From Anodontia alba (lineage: Eukaryota > Mollusca > Bivalvia > Lucinida > Lucinidae): a DNA stretch of 64,000 nucleotides. The notes below the pieces were generated by a model, which saw only the letters and a program-made list of their open reading frames with translations, made no database searches and was not told the origin of the DNA. A program made the position numbers and the translations under genes. Each line of letters begins with the position of its first letter. The stretch's first letter is position 1. The stretch spans positions 20,112,387-20,176,386 of the forward strand of contig OZ024830.1 in the NCBI GenBank assembly GCA_964016985.1. Reading direction: 5' to 3'. Shown one piece after another: positions 43,501 through 58,700 of this stretch.

Positions 43501-46500
43501 TTTGGACTGCAAGTTTGAGCCTATTGTGACCTTCACCGATCGGGATGAAACTGGTGCCAGACGAAAGGTCTGGACCAATGACTCCCTGGGGCCAAGTGCC
43601 AAAAATTTCTTATCGCCCCTTTTTCGAGTTATGGCCCCTGAAAGTTGATATTTGCTAATGTTTGACCCCTATTAACTTACTAAAGCACAGTCCGAATTTT
43701 CTGACAAATATTGTTTTATGTACTATGGTACTAGGACAATGTTTGGTGCTAGTTTCAGCTCAATCGGTGAAGGTCATCTTTAGTGGCTTTTAATCTCTTT
43801 ATTCAGCAGACGAGACCTAGGGACGCATTTCCAGTCCTTATATCTTTGCTTCTACTGCATGCAGCGCCATACAATTTGGCACGAAAATGTACCTCTCTAA
43901 GACCTATAAACCCTATAAAAAGCGCGCCTGTCTGTTGCGAATTGATGGAGTTATTAGGGTTTTTACGGTTTCCCGCCGAAAATCCCATAGGGTGGAATGC
44001 AAATTTGAGGACACATTTTCAGCAGGATGCATTGCCTCGAGTCCATTGACTACCCTCTACGTTTGTAGACATTAATGATCTGCGCATACGCATAAATTTG
44101 CAGCACCGAGATTGCTTTCCTTTGGCTGCTGTAGTCGTAAAAAGGTTTATTTATTGAATGTTTGGCGCCCTATAGTGCACGTGCTATTCCATTGACCGCA
44201 TCGCGGATTGTGCAGGCATGTTTGTATGAATGGGCTCTACAAACGTTCCAAATTGCAGCTTAATCGGATGAAAAGCAGACGAGTTATTAGGGGTCAAAGT
44301 TTCAGACATTCCCTACCAACTTTGGACTGCAAGTTTGAGTCTAATGTGACCTTCACCGATCGGGATGAAACTGGTGCCAGACGAAAGGTCTGGACCAATG
44401 ACTCCCTAGGGCCAAGTGCCCAAAATTTCTTATCGCCTCTTTTTCGAGTTATGGCCCCTGAAATTTGATATTTGCTAATGTTTGACCCCTAATAACTTAC
44501 TAACGCACAGTCCGAATTTTCTGACAAATATTGTTTTATGTACTATGGTACTAGGACAATGTTTGGTGCTAGTTTCAGCTCAATCGGTGAAGGTCATCTT
44601 TAGTGACTTTTAATCTCTTTGTTCAGCAGACGAGACCTAGGGACGCATTTCCAGTCCTTATATCTTTGCTTCTACTACATGCAGCGCCATACAATTTGGC
44701 ACGAAAATGTACCTCCCTAAGACCTATAAACCCTATAAAAAGCGCGCCTGTCTGTTGCGAATTGATGGAGTTATTAGGGTATTTACGGTTTCCCGCCCAA
44801 AATCCCATAGGGTGCAATGCAAATTTGAGGACACATTTTCAGCAGGATGCATTGCCTCGAGTCCATTGACTACCCTCTACGTTTGTAGACATTAATGATC
44901 TGCGCATGCGCATAAATTTGCAGCACCGAGATTGCTTTCCTTTGGCTGCTGTAGGCGTAAAAAGGTTTATTTATTGAATGTTTGGCGCCCTATAGTGCAC
45001 GTGCTATTCCATTGACCGCATCCCGGATTGTGCAGGCATGTTTGTATGGATAGGCTCTACAAACGTTCCAAATTTCAGCTTAATCGGATGAACAACAGAC
45101 GAGTTATTAGGGGTCAAAGTTTCAGACATTCCGTACCAACTTTGGACTGCAAGTTTGAGCCTAATGTGACCTTCACCGATCGGGATGAAACTGGTGCCAG
45201 ACGAAAGGTCTGGACCAATGACTCCCTGGGGCCAAGTGCCCAAAATATCTTATCGCCCCTTTTTCGAGTTATGGCCCCTGAAAGTTGATATTTGCTAATG
45301 TTTGACCCCTAATAACTTACTAACGCACAGTCCGAATTTTCTGACAAATATTGTTTTATGTACTATGGTACTAGGACACTGTTTGGTGCTAGTTGCAGCT
45401 CAATCGGTGAAGGTCATCTTTAGTGACTTTTAATCTCTTTGTTCTGCAGACGAGACCTAGGGACGCATTTCCAGTCCTTATATCTTTGCTTCTACTGCAT
45501 GCAGCGCCATACAATTTGGCACGGAAATGTACTCTCAAAGACCTATAAACCCCATAAAAAGCGCGCCTGTCTGTTGCGAATTGATGGAGTTATTAGGGTT
45601 TTTACGGTTCCCCGCCCAAAATCCCATAGGGTGCAATGCAAACCTAAGGACACATTTTCAGCAGGATGCATTGCCTCGAGTCCATTGACTACCCTCTACG
45701 TTTGTAGACATTAATGATCTGCGCATGCGCATAAATTTGCAGCACCGAGATTGCTTTCCTTTGGCTGCTGTAGGCGTAGAAAGGTTTATTTATTGAATGT
45801 TTGGCGCCCTATAGTGCACGTGCTATTCCGTTGACCGCATCCCGGATTGTGCAGGCATGTTTGTATGGATGGGATCTACAAACGTTCCAAATTGCAGCTT
45901 AATCGGATGAAAAACAGACGAGTTATTAGGGGTCAAAGTTTCAGACATTCCCTACCAACTTTGGACTGCAAGTTTAAGCCTAATGTGACCTTCACCGATC
46001 GGGATGAAACTGGTGCCAGACGAAAGGTCTCGACCAATGACTCCCTGGGGCCAAGTGCCCAAAATTTCTTATCGCCCCTTTTTCGAGTTATGGCCCCTGA
46101 AAGTTGATATTTGCTAATGTTTGACCCCTAATAACTTACTAACGCACAGTCCGAATTTTCTGACAAATATTGTTTTATGTACTATGGTACTAGGACACTG
46201 TTTGGTGCTAGTTGCAGCTCAATCGGTGAAGGTCATCTTTAGTGACTTTTAATCTCTTTGTTCAGCAGACGAGACCTAGGGACGCATTTCCAGTCCATAT
46301 ATCTTTGCTTCTACTGCATGCAGCGCCATACAATTTGGCACGGAAATGTACCTCTCAAAGACCTATAAACCCCATAAAATACGCGCCTGTCTGTTGCGAA
46401 TTGATGGAGTTATTAGGGTTTTTACGGTTTCCCGCCCAAAATCCCATAGGGTGGAATGCAAATTTGAGGACACATTTTCAGCAGGATGCATTGCCTCGAG

Positions 46501-47339
46501 TCCATTGACTACCCTCTACGTTTGTAGACATTAATGATCTGCGCATGCGCATAAATTTGCATCACCGAGATTGCTTTCCTTTGGCTGCTGTAGGCGTAAA
46601 AATGTTTATTTATTGAATGTTTGGCGCCCTATAGTGCACGTGCTATTCCATTGACCTCATCCCGGATTGTGCTGGCATGTTTGTATGGATATGCTCTACA
46701 AACGTTCCAAATTTCAGCTTAATCGGATGAAAAACAGACGAGTTATTAGGGGTCAAAGTTTCAGACATTCCCTACCAACTTTGGACTGCAAGTTTGAGCC
46801 TAATGTGACCTTCACCGATCGGGATGAAACTGGTGCCAGACGAAAGGTCTGGACCAATGACTCCCTGGGGCCAAGTGCCCAAAATTTCTTATCGCCCCTT
46901 TTTCGAGTTATGGCCCCTGAAAGTTGATATTTGCTAATGTTTGACCCCTAATAACTTACTAACGCACAGTCCGAATTTTCTGACAAATATTGTTTCATGT
47001 ACTATGGTACTAGGACAATGTTTGGTGCTAGTTTCAGCTCAATCGGTGAAGGTCATCTTTAGTGACTTTTAATCTCTTTGTTCAGCAGACGAGACCTAGG
47101 GACGCATTTCCAGTCCTTATATCTTTGCTTCTACTGCATGCAGCGCCATACAATTTGGCACGGAAATGTACCTCTCTAAGACCTATAAACCCTATAAAAA
47201 GCGCGCCTGTCTGTTGCGAATTGATGGAGTTATTAGGGTTTTTACGGTTTCCCGCCCAAAATCCCATAGGGTGCAATGCAAATTTGAGGACACATTTTCA
47301 GCAGGATGCATTGCCTCGAGTCCATTGACTACCCTCTGC

Positions 47340-50300
47340 GTTTGTAGACATTAATGATCTGCGCATGCGCATATATTTGCAGCACCGAGATTGCTTTCCT
47401 TTGGCTGCTGTAGGCGTAAAAAGGTTTATTTATTGAATGTTTGGCGCCCTATAGTGCACGTGCTATTCCATTGACCGCATCCCGGATTCTGCAGGCATGT
47501 TTGTATGGATGGGCTCTACAAACGTTCCAAATTGCAGCTTAATCGGATGAAAAACAGACGAGTTATTAGGGGTCAAAGTTTCAGACATTCCCTACCAACT
47601 TTGGACTGCAAGTTTGAGCCTAATGTGACCTTCACCGATCGGGATGAAACTGGTGCCAGACGAAAGGTCTGGACCAATGACTCCCTGGGGCCAAGTGACC
47701 AAAATTTCTTATCGCCCCTTTTTCGAGTTATGGCCCCTGAAAGTTGATATTTGCTAATGTTTGACCCCTAATAACTTACTAACGCACAGTCCGAATTTTC
47801 TGTCAAATATTGTTTTATGTACTATGGTACTAGGACAATGTTTGGTGCTAGTTTCAGCTCAATCGGTGAAGGTCATCTTTAGTGACTTTTAATCTCTTTG
47901 TTCAGCAGACGAGACCTAGGGACGCATTTCCAGTCCTTATATCTTTGCTTCTACTGCATGCAGCGCCATACAATTTGGCACGGAAATGTACCTCCCTAAG
48001 ACCTATAAACTCTATAAAAAGCGCGCATGTTTGTTGCGAATTGATGGAGTTATTAGGGTTTTTACGGTTTCCATCCCCAATATCCCATAGGGTGCAATGC
48101 AAATTTGAGGACACATTTTCAGCGGGATGCATTGCCTCGAGTCCATTGACTACCCTCTACGTTTGTAGACATTAATGATCTGCGCATGCGCATAAATTTG
48201 CAGCACCGAGATTGCTTTCCTTTGGCTGCTGTAGGCGTAAAAAGGTTTATTTATTGAATGTTTGGCGCCCTATAGTACACGTGCTATTCCATTGACAGCA
48301 TCCCGGATTGTGCAGGCATGTTTGTATGGATGGGCTATACAAACATTCCAAATTTCAGCTTAATCGGATGAAAAACAGACGAGTTATTAGGGGTCAAAGT
48401 TTCAGACATTCCCTACCAACTTTGGACTGCAAGTTTGAGCCTAATGTGACCTTCACCGATCGGGATGAAACTGGTGCCAGACGAAAGGTCTGGACCAATG
48501 ACTCCCTGGGGCCAAGTGCCCAAAATTTCTTATCGCCCCTTTTTCGAGTTATGGCCCCTGAAAGTTGATATTTGCTAATGTTTGACCCCTAATAACTTAC
48601 TAACGCACAGTCCGAATTTTCTGACAAATATTGTTTTATGTACTATGGTACTAGGACAATGTTTGGTGCTAGTTTCAGCTCAATCGGTGAAGGTCATCTT
48701 TAGTGACTTTTAATCTCTTTGTTCAGCAGATGAGACCTAGGGACGCATTTCCAGTCCTTATATCTTTGCTTCTACTGCATGCAGCGCCATACAATTTGGC
48801 ACGGAAATGTACCTCTCTAAGACCTATAAACCCTATAAAAAGCGCGCCTGTCTGTTGCGAATTGATGGAGTTATTAGGGTTTTTACGGCTTCCCGCCCAA
48901 AATCCCATAGGGTGCAATGCAAATTTGAGGACACATTTTCAGCAGGATGCATTGCCTCGAGTCCATTGACTACCCTCTGCGTTTGTAGACATTAATGATC
49001 TGTGCATGCGCATAAATTTGCAGCACCGAGATTGCTTTCCTTTGGCTGCTGTAGGCGTAAAAAGGTTTATTTATTGAATGTTTGGCGCCCTATAGTGCAC
49101 GTGCTATTCCATTGACCGCATCCCGGATTCTGCAGGCATGTTTGTATGGATGGGCTCTACATACGTTCCAAACTGCAGCTTAATCGGATGAAAAACAGAC
49201 GAGTTATTAGGGGTCAAAGTTTCAGACATTCCCTACCAACTTTGGACTGCAAGTTTGAGCCTAATGTGACCTTCACCGATCGGGATGAAACTGGTGCCAG
49301 ACGAAAGGTCTGGACCAATGACTCCCTGGGGCCAAGTGACCAAAATTTCTTATCGCCTCTTTTTCGAGTTATGGCCCCTGAAAGTTGATATTTGCTAATG
49401 TTTGACCCCTAATAACTTAGTAACGCACAGTCCGAATTTTCTGCCAAATATTGTTTTATGTACTATGGTACTAGGACAATGTTTGGTGCTAGTTTCAGCT
49501 CAATCGGTGAAGGTCATCTTTAGTGACTTTTAATCTCTTTGTTCAGCAGACGAGACCTAGGGACGCATTTCCAGTCCTTATATCTTTGCTTCTACTGCAT
49601 GCAGCGCCATACAATTTGGCACGGAAATGTACCTCCCTAAGACCTATAAACTCTATAAAAAGCGCGCATGTCTGTTGCGAATTGATGGAGTTATTAGGGT
49701 TTTTACGGTTTCCATCCCAATATCCCATAGGGTGCAATGCAAATTTGAGGACACATTTTCAGCAGGATGCATTGCCTCGAGTCCATTGACTACCCTCTAC
49801 GTTTGTAGACATTAATGATCTGCGCATGCGCATAAATTTGCAGCACCGAGATTGCTTTCCTTTGGCTGCTGTAGGCGTAAAAAGGTTTATTTATTGAATG
49901 TTTGGCGCCCTATAGTACACGTGCTATTCCATTGACAGCATCCCGGATTGTGCAGGCATGTTTGTATGGATGGGCTATACAAACATTCCAAATTTCAGCT
50001 TAATCGGATGAAAAACAGACGAGTTATTAGGGGTCAAAGTTTCATACATTCCTTACCAACTTTGGACTGCAAGTTTGAGCCTAATGTGACCTTCACCGAT
50101 CGGGATGAAACTGGTGCCAGACGAAAAGTCTGGACCAATGACTCCCTGGGGCCAAGTGCCCAAAATTTCTTATCGCCCCTTTTTCGAGTTATGGCCCCTG
50201 AAAGTTGATATTTGCTAATGTTTGACCCCTAATAACTTACTAACGCACAGTCCGAATTTTCTGACAAATATTGTTTTATGTACTATGGTACTAGGACAAT

Positions 50301-50640
50301 GTTTGGTGCTAGTTTCAGCTCAATCGGTGAAGGTCATCTTTAGTGACTTTTAATCTCTTTGTTCAGCAGATGAGACCTAGGGACGCATTTCCAGTCCTTA
50401 TATCTTTGCTTCTACTGCATGCAGCGCCATACAATTTGGCACGGAAATGTACCTCCCTAAGACCTATAAACCCTATAAAAAGCGCGCCTGTCTGTTGCGA
50501 ATTGATGGAGTTATTAGGGTTTTTACGGTTTCCCGCCCAAAATCCCATAGGGTGCAATGCAAATTTGAGGACACATTTTCAGCAGGATGCATTGCCTCGA
50601 GTCCATTGACTACCCTCTGCGTTTGTAGACATTAATGGTC
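47340..50640 (+). repeat. Nested two-monomer (1640-bp) repeat inside the higher-order unit
   Basis: Variants alternate with a 1640-bp period. TACCCTCTGCG occurs at about 47330, 48971 and 50611. The GCGCATGT variant with an altered TCCAT replacing TCCCG occurs at about 48025 and 49665. GGGCTATACAAACATTCC occurs at about 48331 and 49971. So dimers amplified before, or within, the 11-monomer unit. Confidence 0.75.
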
Positions 50641-52429
50641 TGCGCATGCGCATAAATTTGCAGCACCGAGATTGCTTTCCTTTGGCTGCTGTAGGCGTAA
50701 AAAGGTTTATTTATTGAATGTTTGGCGCCCTATAGTGCACGTGCTATTCCATTGACCGCATCCCGGATTCTGCAGGCATGTTTGTATGGATGGGCTCTAC
50801 AAACGTTCCAAATTGCTGCTTAATCGGATGAAAAACAGACGAGTTATTAGGGGTCAAAGTTTCAGTCATTCCCTACCAACTTTGGACTGCAAGTTTGAGC
50901 CTAATGTGACCTTCATCGATCGGGATGAAACTGTGCCAGACGAAAGGTCTGGACCAATCACTCCCTAGGGCCAAGTGCCCAAAATTTCTTATCGCCCCTT
51001 TTTCGAGTTATGGCCCCTGAAAGTTGATATTTGCTAATGTTTGACCCCTAATAACTTACTAACGCACAGTCCGAATTTTCTGAAAATATTGTTTTATGTA
51101 CTATGGTACTAGGACAATGTTTGGTGCTAGTTTCAGCTCAATCGGTGAAGGTCATCTTTAGTGACTTTTATTCTCTTTGTTCAGCAGACGAGACCTAGGG
51201 ACGCATTTCCAGTCCTTATATCTTTGCTTCTACTGCATGCAGCGCCATACAATTTGGCACGGAAATGTACCTCCCTAAGACCTATAAACCCTATAAAAAA
51301 CGCGCCTGTCTGTTGAGAATTGATGGAGTTATTAGGGTTTTTACGGTTTCCCGCCCAAAATCCCATAGGGTGCAATGCAAATTTGAGGACACATTTTCAG
51401 CAGGATGCATTGCCCCGAGTCCATTGATTACCCTCTACGTTTGTAGACATTAATGATCTGCGCATGCGCATAAATTTGCCGCACCGAGATTGCTTTCCTT
51501 TGGCTGCTGTAGGCGTAAAAAGGTTTATTTATTGAATGTTTGGCGCCCTATAGTGCACTTGCTATTCCATTGACCGCATCCAGGATTCTCCACGCATGTT
51601 TGTATGGATGGGCTCTACAGACGTTCCAAATTTCAGCTTAATCGGATGAAAAACAGACGAGTTATTAGGGGTCAAAATTTCAGACATTCCCTACCAACTT
51701 TGGACTGCAAGTTTGAGCCTAATGTGACCTTCACCGATCGGGATGAAACTGGTGCCAGACGAAAGGTCTGGACCAATGACTCCCTGGGGCCAAGTGCCCA
51801 AAATTTCTTATCGCACCTTTTTCGAGTTATGGCCCCTGAAAGTTGATATTTGCTAATGTTTGACCCCTAATAACTTACTAACGCACAGTCCGAATTTTCT
51901 GACAAATATTGTTTTATGTACTATGGTACTAGGACAATGTTTGGTGCTAGTTTCAGCTCAATCGGTGAAGGTCATCTTTAGTGACTTTTAATCTCTTTGT
52001 TCAGCAGACGAGACCTAGTGACGCATTTCCAGTCCTTATATCTTTGCTTCTACTGCATGCAGCGCCATACAATTTGGCACGGAAATGTACCTCCCTAAGA
52101 CCTATAAACCCTATAAAAAGCGCGCCTGTCTGATGCGAATTGATGGAGTTATTAGGGTTTTTACGGTTTCCCGCCCAAAATCCCATAGGGTGCAATGCAA
52201 ATTTGAGGACACATTTTCAGCAGGATGCATTGCCTCGAGTCCATTGACTACCCTCTACGTTTGTAGACATTAATGATCTGCGCATGCGCATAAATTTGCA
52301 GCACCGAGATTGCTTTCCTTTGGCTGCTGTAGGCGTAAAAAGGTTTATTTATTGAATGTTTGGCGCCCTATATTGCACTTGCTGTTCCATTGACCGCATC
52401 CCGGATTAGGCAGACATGTTTTTATGGAT

Positions 52430-52900
52430 GGGCTCTACAAACGTTCCAAATTTCAGCTCAATCGGATGAAAAATAGACGAGTTATTAGGGGTCAAAGTTT
52501 CAGACATTCCCTACCAACTTTGGACTGCAAGTTTGAGCCTAATGTGACCTTCACCGATCGGGATGAAACTGGTGCCAGACGAAAGGTCTGGACCAATGAC
52601 TCCCTGGGGCCAAGTGCCCAAAATTTCAGTCCTTATATCTTTGCTTCTACTGCATGCAGCGCCATACAATTTGGCACGGAAATGTACCTCTCTAAGATCT
52701 ATAAACGCTATAAAAAGCGCGCCTGTTTGTTGCGAATTGATGGAGTTATTAGGGTTTTTACGGTTTCCCGCCCAAAATCCCATAGGGTGCAATGCAAATT
52801 TGAGGACACATTTTCAGCAGGATGCGTTGCCTCGAGTCCATTGACTACCCTCTACGTTTGTAGACATTAATGATCTGCGCATGCGCATGAATTTGGAGTA
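52430..52900 (+). repeat. Internally deleted family B monomer (and its copy at 61228-61698)
   Basis: About 223 bases are missing. CCCAAAATTTC jumps directly to AGTCCTTATATC at 52627, with ATTTC shared by both deletion edges (a microhomology). The deletion fuses two satellite frames into a 148-codon frame of no evident meaning. The identical junction at 61425 shows that the deletion predates the higher-order duplication. Confidence 0.88.
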
Positions 52901-55786
52901 CCGAGATTGCTTTTCTTTGGTTGCTGTAGGCGTAAAAAGGTTTATTTTTTTAATGATTGGCGCCCTATAGTGCAAGTGCTATTCCATTGACCGCATCCCG
53001 GATTGTGCAGGCATGTTTGTATGGATGGGCTCTACAAACGTTCCAAATTTCAGCTTAATCGGATGAAAAACAGACGAGTTATTAGGGGTCAAAGTTTCAG
53101 ACATTCCCTACCAACTTTGGACTGCAAGTTTGAGCCTAATGTGACCTTCACCGATCGGGATGAAACTGGTGCCAGACGAAAGGTCTGGACCAATGACTCC
53201 CTTGGGCCAAGTGCCCAAAATTTCTTATCGCCCCTTTTTCGAGTTATGGCCCTTGGAAGTTGATATTTGCTAATGTTTGACCCCTAATAACTTACTAACG
53301 CACAGTCCGAATTTTCTGACAAATATTGTTTTATGTACTATGGTACTAGGACAATGTTTGGTGCTAGTTTCAGCTCAATCGGTGAAGGTCATCTTTAGTG
53401 ACTTTTAATCTCTTTGTTCAGCAGACGAGACCTAGGGACGCATTTCCAGTCCTTATATCTTTGCTTCTACTGCATGCAGCGCCATACAATTTGGCACGGA
53501 AATGTACCTCCCTAAGACCTATAAACCCTATAAAAAGAGCGCCTGTCTGTTTCGAATTGATGGAGTTATTAGGGTTTTTACGGTTTCCCGCCCAAAATCC
53601 CATAGGGTGCAATGCATATTTGAGGACACATTTTCAGCAGGATGCATTGCCTCGAGTCCATTGACTACCCTCTACGTTTGTAGACATTAATGATCTGCGC
53701 ATGCGCATAAATTTGCAGCACCGAGATTGCTTTCCTTTGGCTGCTGTAGGCGTAAAAATGTTTATTTATTGAATGTTTGGCGCCCTATAGTGCACGTGCT
53801 ATTCCATTGACCGCATCCCGGATTGTGCAGGCATGTTTGTATGGATGGGCTCTACAAACGTTCCAAATTTCAGCTTAATCAGATGAAAAACAGACGAGTT
53901 ATTAGGGGTCAAAGTTTCAGACATTCCCTACCAACTTTGGACTGCAAGTTTGAGCCTAATGTGACCTTCACCGATCGGGATGAAACTGGTGCCAGACGAA
54001 AGGTCTGGACCAATGACTCCCTGGGGCCAAGTGCCCAAAATTTCTTATCGCCCCTTTTTCGAGTTATGGCCCCTGAAAGTTGATATTTGCTAATGTTTGA
54101 TCCCTAATAACTTACTAACGCACAGTCCGAATTTTCTGACAAATATTGTTTTATGTACTATGGTACTAGGACAATGTTTGGTGCTAGTTTCAGCTCAATC
54201 GGTGAAGGTCATCTTTAGTGACTTTTAATCTCTTTGTTCAGCAGACGAGACCTAGGGACGCATTTCCAGTCCTTTTATCTTTGCTTCTACTGCATGCAGC
54301 GCCATACAATTTGGCACGGAAATGTACCTCCCTGAGGCCTATAAACCCTATAAAAAGTGCGCCTGTCTGTTGCGAATTGATGGAGTTATTAGGGTTTTTA
54401 CGGTTTCCATCCCCAATATCCCATAGGGTGCAATGCAAATTTGAGGACACATTTTCAGCAGGATGCATTGCCTCGAGTCCATTGACTACCCTCTACGTTT
54501 GTAGACATTAATGATCTGCGCATGCGCATAAATTTGCAGCACCGAGATTGCTTTCCTTTGGCTGCTGTAGGCGTAAAAATGTTTATTTATTGAATGTTTG
54601 GCGCCCTATAGTGCAAGTGCTCTTCCATTGACCGCATCCCGGATTGTTCAGGCATGTTTGTATGGATGGGTTCTACAATCGTTCCAAATTTCAGCTTAAT
54701 CGGATGAAAAACAGACGAGTTATTAGGGGTCAAAGTTTCAGACATTCCCTACCAACTTTGGACTGCAAGTTTGAGCCTAATGTGACCTTCGCTGATCGGG
54801 ATGAAACTGGTGCCAGACGAAAGGTCTGGACCAATGTCTCCCTGGGGCCAAGTGCCCAAAATTTCTTATCGCCCCTTTTTCGAGTTATGGCCCCTGAAAG
54901 TTGATATTTGCTAATGTTTGACCCCTAATAACTTACTAACGCACAGTCCGAATTTTCTGACAAATATTGTTTTATGTACTATGGTACTAGGACAATGTTT
55001 GGTGCTAGTTTCAGCTCAATCGGTGAAGGTCATCTTTAGTGACTTTTAATCTCTTTGTTCAGCAGACGAGACCTAGGGACGCATTTCCAGTCCTTATATC
55101 TTTGCTTCTACTGCATGAAGCGCCATACAATTTGGCACGGAAATGTACCTCTCTAAGACCTATAAACCCTATAAAAAGCGCGCCTGTCTGTTGCGAATTG
55201 ATGGAGTTATTAGGGTTTTTACGGTTCCCCGCCCAAAATCCCATAGGGTGCAATGCAAACCTAAGGACACATTTTCAGCAGGATGCATTGCCTCGAGTCC
55301 ATTGACTACCCTCTACGTTTGTAGACATTAATGATCTGCGCATGCGCATAAATTTGCAGCACCGAGATTGCTTTCCTTTGGCTGCTGTAGGCGTAGAAAT
55401 GTTTATTTATTGAATGTTTGGCGCCCTATAGTGCACGTGCTATTCCATTGACCGCATCCCGGATTGTGCAGGCATGTTTGTATGGATGGGATAGACAAAC
55501 GTTCCAAATTGCAGCTCAATCGGATGAAAAACAGACGAGTTATTAGGGGTCAAAGTTTCAGACATTCCCTACCAACTTTGGACTGCAAGTTTGAGCCTAA
55601 TGTGACCTTCACCGATCGGGATGAAACTGGTGCCAGACGAAAGGTCTGGACCAATGACTCCCTGGGGCCAAGTGCCCAAAATTTCTTATCGCCCCTTTTT
55701 CGAGTTATGGCCCCTGAAAGTTGATATTTGCTAATGTTTGACCCCTAATAACTTACTAACGCACAGTCCGAATTTTCTGACAAATA

Positions 55787-58700
55787 TTGTTTCATGTACT
55801 ATGGTACTAGGACAATGTTTGGTGCTAGTTTCAGCTCAATCGGTGAAGGTCATCTTTAGTGACTTTTAATCTCTTTGTTCAGCAGACGAGACCTAGGGAC
55901 GCATTTCCAGTCCTTATATCTTTGCTTCTACTGCATGCAGCGCCATACAATTTGGCACGGAAATGTACCTCTCTAAGACCTATAAACCCTATAAAAAGCG
56001 CGCCTGTCTGTTGCGAATTGATGGAGTTATTAGGGTTTTTACGGTTTCCCGCCCAAAATCCCATAGGGTGCAATGCAAATTTGAGGACACATTTTCAGCA
56101 GGATGCATTGCCTCGAGTCCATTGACTACCCTCTGCGTTTGTAGACATTAATGATCTGCGCATGCGCATAAATTTGCAGCACCGAGATTGCTTTCCTTTG
56201 GCTGCTGTAGGCGTAAAAAGGTTTATTTATTGAATGTTTGGCGCCCTATAGTGCACGTGCTATTCCATTGACCGCATCCCGGATTCTGCAGGCATGTTTG
56301 TATGGATGGGCTCTACAAACGTTCCAAATTGCAGCTTAATCGGATGAAAAACAGACGAGTTATTAGGGGTCAAAGTTTCAGACATTCCCTACCAACTTTG
56401 GACTGCAAGTTTGAGCCTAATGTGACCTTCACCGATCGGGATGAAACTGGTGCCAGACGAAAGGTCTGGACCAATGACTCCCTGGGGCCAAGTGACCAAA
56501 ATTTCTTATCGCCCCTTTTTCGAGTTATGGCCCCTGAAAGTTGATATTTGCTAATGTTTGACCCCTAATAACTTACTAACGCACAGTCCGAATTTTCTGT
56601 CAAATATTGTTTTATGTACTATGGTACTAGGACAATGTTTGGTGCTAGTTTCAGCTCAATCGGTGAAGGTCATCTTTAGTGACTTTTAATCTCTTTGTTC
56701 AGCAGACGAGACCTAGGGACGCATTTCCAGTCCTTATATCTTTGCTTCTACTGCATGCAGCGCCATACAATTTGGCACGGAAATGTACCTCCCTAAGACC
56801 TATAAACTCTATAAAAAGCGCGCATGTTTGTTGCGAATTGATGGAGTTATTAGGGTTTTTACGGTTTCCATCCCCAATATCCCATAGGGTGCAATGCAAA
56901 TTTGAGGACACATTTTCAGCGGGATGCATTGCCTCGAGTCCATTGACTACCCTCTACGTTTGTAGACATTAATGATCTGCGCATGCGCATAAATTTGCAG
57001 CACCGAGATTGCTTTCCTTTGGCTGCTGTAGGCGTAAAAAGGTTTATTTATTGAATGTTTGGCGCCCTATAGTACACGTGCTATTCCATTGACAGCATCC
57101 CGGATTGTGCAGGCATGTTTGTATGGATGGGCTATACAAACATTCCAAATTTCAGCTTAATCGGATGAAAAACAGACGAGTTATTAGGGGTCAAAGTTTC
57201 AGACATTCCCTACCAACTTTGGACTGCAAGTTTGAGCCTAATGTGACCTTCACCGATCGGGATGAAACTGGTGCCAGACGAAAGGTCTGGACCAATGACT
57301 CCCTGGGGCCAAGTGCCCAAAATTTCTTATCGCCCCTTTTTCGAGTTATGGCCCCTGAAAGTTGATATTTGCTAATGTTTGACCCCTAATAACTTACTAA
57401 CGCACAGTCCGAATTTTCTGACAAATATTGTTTTATGTACTATGGTACTAGGACAATGTTTGGTGCTAGTTTCAGCTCAATCGGTGAAGGTCATCTTTAG
57501 TGACTTTTAATCTCTTTGTTCAGCAGATGAGACCTAGGGACGCATTTCCAGTCCTTATATCTTTGCTTCTACTGCATGCAGCGCCATACAATTTGGCACG
57601 GAAATGTACCTCTCTAAGACCTATAAACCCTATAAAAAGCGCGCCTGTCTGTTGCGAATTGATGGAGTTATTAGGGTTTTTACGGCTTCCCGCCCAAAAT
57701 CCCATAGGGTGCAATGCAAATTTGAGGACACATTTTCAGCAGGATGCATTGCCTCGAGTCCATTGACTACCCTCTGCGTTTGTAGACATTAATGATCTGT
57801 GCATGCGCATAAATTTGCAGCACCGAGATTGCTTTCCTTTGGCTGCTGTAGGCGTAAAAAGGTTTATTTATTGAATGTTTGGCGCCCTATAGTGCACGTG
57901 CTATTCCATTGACCGCATCCCGGATTCTGCAGGCATGTTTGTATGGATGGGCTCTACATACGTTCCAAACTGCAGCTTAATCGGATGAAAAACAGACGAG
58001 TTATTAGGGGTCAAAGTTTCAGACATTCCCTACCAACTTTGGACTGCAAGTTTGAGCCTAATGTGACCTTCACCGATCGGGATGAAACTGGTGCCAGACG
58101 AAAGGTCTGGACCAATGACTCCCTGGGGCCAAGTGACCAAAATTTCTTATCGCCTCTTTTTCGAGTTATGGCCCCTGTAAGTTGATATTTGCTAATGTTT
58201 GACCCCTAATAACTTACTAACGCACAGTCCGAATTTTCTGACAAATATTGTTTTATGTACTATGGTACTAGGACAATGTTTGGTGCTAGTTTCAGCTCAA
58301 TCGGTGAAGGTCATCTTTAGTGACTTTTAATCTCTTTGTTCAGCAGACGAGACCTAGGGACGCATTTCCAGTCCTTATATCTTTGCTTCTACTGCATGCA
58401 GCGCCATACAATTTGGCACGGAAATGTACCTCCCTAAGACCTATAAACTCTATAAAAAGCGCGCATGTCTGTTGCGAATTGATGGAGTTATTAGGGTTTT
58501 TACGGTTTCCATCCCCAATATCCCATAGGGTGCAATGCAAATTTGAGGACACATTTTCAGCAGGATGCATTGCCTCGAGTCCATTGACTACCCTCTACGT
58601 TTGTAGACATTAATGATCTGCGCATGCGCATAAATTTGCAGCACCGAGATTGCTTTCCTTTGGCTGCTGTAGGCGTAAAAAGGTTTATTTATTGAATGTT

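Larger units (their letters stand above)
46990..55786 (+). repeat. 8.8-kb higher-order unit in array B, copy 1
   Basis: Eleven monomers, one internally deleted. All private variants from about 46990 recur 8797 to 8798 bases later: for example TTGTTTCATG at 46991 and 55788, the deleted monomer at 52627 and 61425, and the FRHVCMDGF-type variant at 54644 and 63442. The left limit lies between about 46700 and 46990, because monomers before it do not match their 8797-offset partners. Confidence 0.87.
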